Shown: positions 62,929 through 64,000 of the stretch, piece after piece
How the letters are laid out: every line of letters starts with the position of its first letter
Position numbering within the stretch: the first letter of the stretch is position 1
NCBI GenBank assembly: GCA_003194525.1
Contig: NBIV01000077.1
Coordinates: 1 to 64,000, forward strand
Length of the DNA: 64,000 nt
Direction: 5' to 3'
Origin: Gracilariopsis chorda
Taxonomy: Eukaryota > Rhodophyta > Florideophyceae > Gracilariales > Gracilariaceae
Notes under the pieces: model-generated
Told to the model about the DNA's origin: nothing
The model's input: only the letters and a program-made list of their open reading frames with translations
The model's database searches: none
Made by a program: the position numbers and the translations under genes

Positions 62929-62933
62929 GGTAG

Positions 62934-63417
62934 AGGCGTTTATCCCCTCGTTATGTATATCTAGAAGAGTAGAAAGCTAGCATTCCCTGTATCCCCTTTG
63001 GCTGGCATAGATAGTAGGCTAACTGTAGTGCATGCAGTAGAGGTACTTACTTTTGTATGATATTAATTATGCAGAATATGGACTACGGTCAGGCCTGTGT
63101 GGTGGACGGACTGCAAGTGGCTGGGGACAGAGTTCTGGCTGAGTTCGTGGGCGAAGTGGACCTTGGAAGATGCAACTTGCCTCAGATTTCCTGCTTCGTC
63201 CAAAGCAAGTTGTCTTTTATAGACCTTCTTTATTAGAGTGGGGTCTTCTATCTACTGTTATGGAGACTAGTTTGTAACTACTATGTTCCATCCCAATAAA
63301 GATAATCTACAATACATTTTCTTTTCACATCTTCTTTTTGACACATTCTACATGTTCAAATATTTTGGATAGATGATTTTCTGCAATTTCTCCTTTTTTC
63401 TTTTCTTTGATTTGTCC
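62934..63417. other. Gene-free flank entering an AT-rich zone
   Basis: About 480 bp without genes. Composition becomes clearly AT-rich from about 63300. Confidence 0.4.
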
Positions 63418-63867
63418 TCAAATTATATGATGTTCTGAAAAGGTTAAATTCTCGTTTCTTGGATAAATACAATGAGGATTCCCGTCATCCTGTTTAACAT
63501 TGAAGAACACTTCTTCATAACTTTCTATTTTTGACATACAATTGTCAATTATCGTTAAATAGTTTCCATGTTTTGGAAGATGGCCATACATTCCAATTAC
63601 CGGATAGTAGAATTGAATAAGAAATTATTCGTTTAGAAATCCAGTAAGCATAGAATTATAGTTTTCAATCATTGCAAGAAGCATGTTTTTATATTTCTCA
63701 TTAAATAATAATCCTTTAATTTGTTTATATGCTAGGCATATTTGAATCATTTCGGAAAACGTGACTTCTTGACTATAAAGATCTTGTAGTTTTGGTCGTA
63801 AATCATTCTTCATATAGTTCTTTGAGGTCCATAAAAGTCCATATTCCTTAACAGGATATATATTCAT
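63418..63867 (-). pseudogene. AT-rich broken ORF of unknown origin
   Basis: ATG 63867 opens 80 codons ending with TAA at 63625-63627. The same frame continues with protein-like sequence (FYYPVIGMYGHLPKHGNYL, then ESYEEVFFNVKQDGNPHCIY) for another 68 codons to TGA at 63418-63420, and shorter open sequence beyond. Codons are strongly A/T-ended, unlike every host gene in the window. No family recognised. Options are a decayed gene from an AT-rich mobile element, virus or organelle; the single TAA could be a pseudogene mutation or reflect a different code in the source. Confidence 0.4.
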
Positions 63868-64000
63868 AGTATGTTTGTGATGATAAGCTAACTATTTTCT
63901 TTGAAGCTCAAGCTTAGTTAAGAATGTATGCAAGTGTACTTTTTTCTTTTATAGTACTTGTAGTTTTGACTTTGTAACTATCTAGTAAGCCTGTCTTGAT
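63868..64000. other. AT-rich window edge
   Basis: 133 bases of AT-rich sequence upstream of the broken ORF; nothing recognised. Confidence 0.4.

Noticed and set aside
1-64000. CRISPR array, bacterial operon or phage
   Set aside because: No regularly spaced direct repeats with unique spacers; the genes are eukaryotic with spliceosomal introns and no ribosome-binding-site pattern.

Overview
The window looks like nuclear DNA of a multicellular red alga (a florideophyte such as Chondrus would fit; this is inference, not proof). Supporting signs are compact, mostly intron-poor genes packed in both orientations, short introns of about 90-97 bp where present, several predicted plastid proteins whose N-termini begin with a MAF(I)-like motif, a PPi-dependent phosphofructokinase, a HAT-repeat protein of the plastid Mbb1 type, and long blocks of retrotransposon and DNA-transposon debris between gene clusters.

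Layout. 1-4.7 kb: the 3' part of a Ty3/gypsy-type element (chromodomain on +, a long decayed antisense frame on -, polypurine tract, candidate LTR), then a truncated pogo-like transposase. 6.2-28.6 kb: a gene island holding a large ASH/CEP192-like protein, CstF-77/Rna14 (one 505-bp intron), PFP beta, a membrane-anchored CPR-type diflavin reductase, an Mbb1-like HAT protein, clathrin light chain (10-nt first exon), a TBC-domain protein interrupted at a poly-C run, NAC alpha, an MRG15/Eaf3-like protein and a plastid M48 protease. 28.6-31.2 kb: transposon debris including a LINE ORF2 C-terminus. 31.6-40.4 kb: a second gene island with ketopantoate reductase, a four-exon DUF1499 thylakoid-lumen-type protein, a two-exon GatB/YqeY protein, a D27-like carotene isomerase, an alpha/beta-hydrolase-fold protein lacking its nucleophile, and several unrecognised genes. 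40.4-44.1 kb: repeats without convincing genes. 44.1-45.1 kb: a type I membrane protein with a poly-glycine tail. 45.4-62.9 kb: a nearly unbroken mobile-element cluster of Copia element 1 (370-bp LTRs, carrying a nested TIR insertion), a Tc1/mariner element with an open transposase, a complete 2187-bp pogo-like element flanked by TA, and Copia element 2 with a perfect GGTAG target-site duplication. 63.3-64 kb: an AT-rich stretch with a broken reading frame unlike the rest of the window.

The host genes are mostly housekeeping: mRNA 3'-end formation, glycolysis/gluconeogenesis, vesicle coats, nascent-chain handling, chromatin, and plastid biogenesis and metabolism. No operon-like logic is expected. 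Several neighbours are divergent pairs that may share promoters (PFP/CPR; the unknown gene at 38.6-39.2 kb and the hydrolase). No rRNA gene, CRISPR array or convincing tRNA gene was seen.
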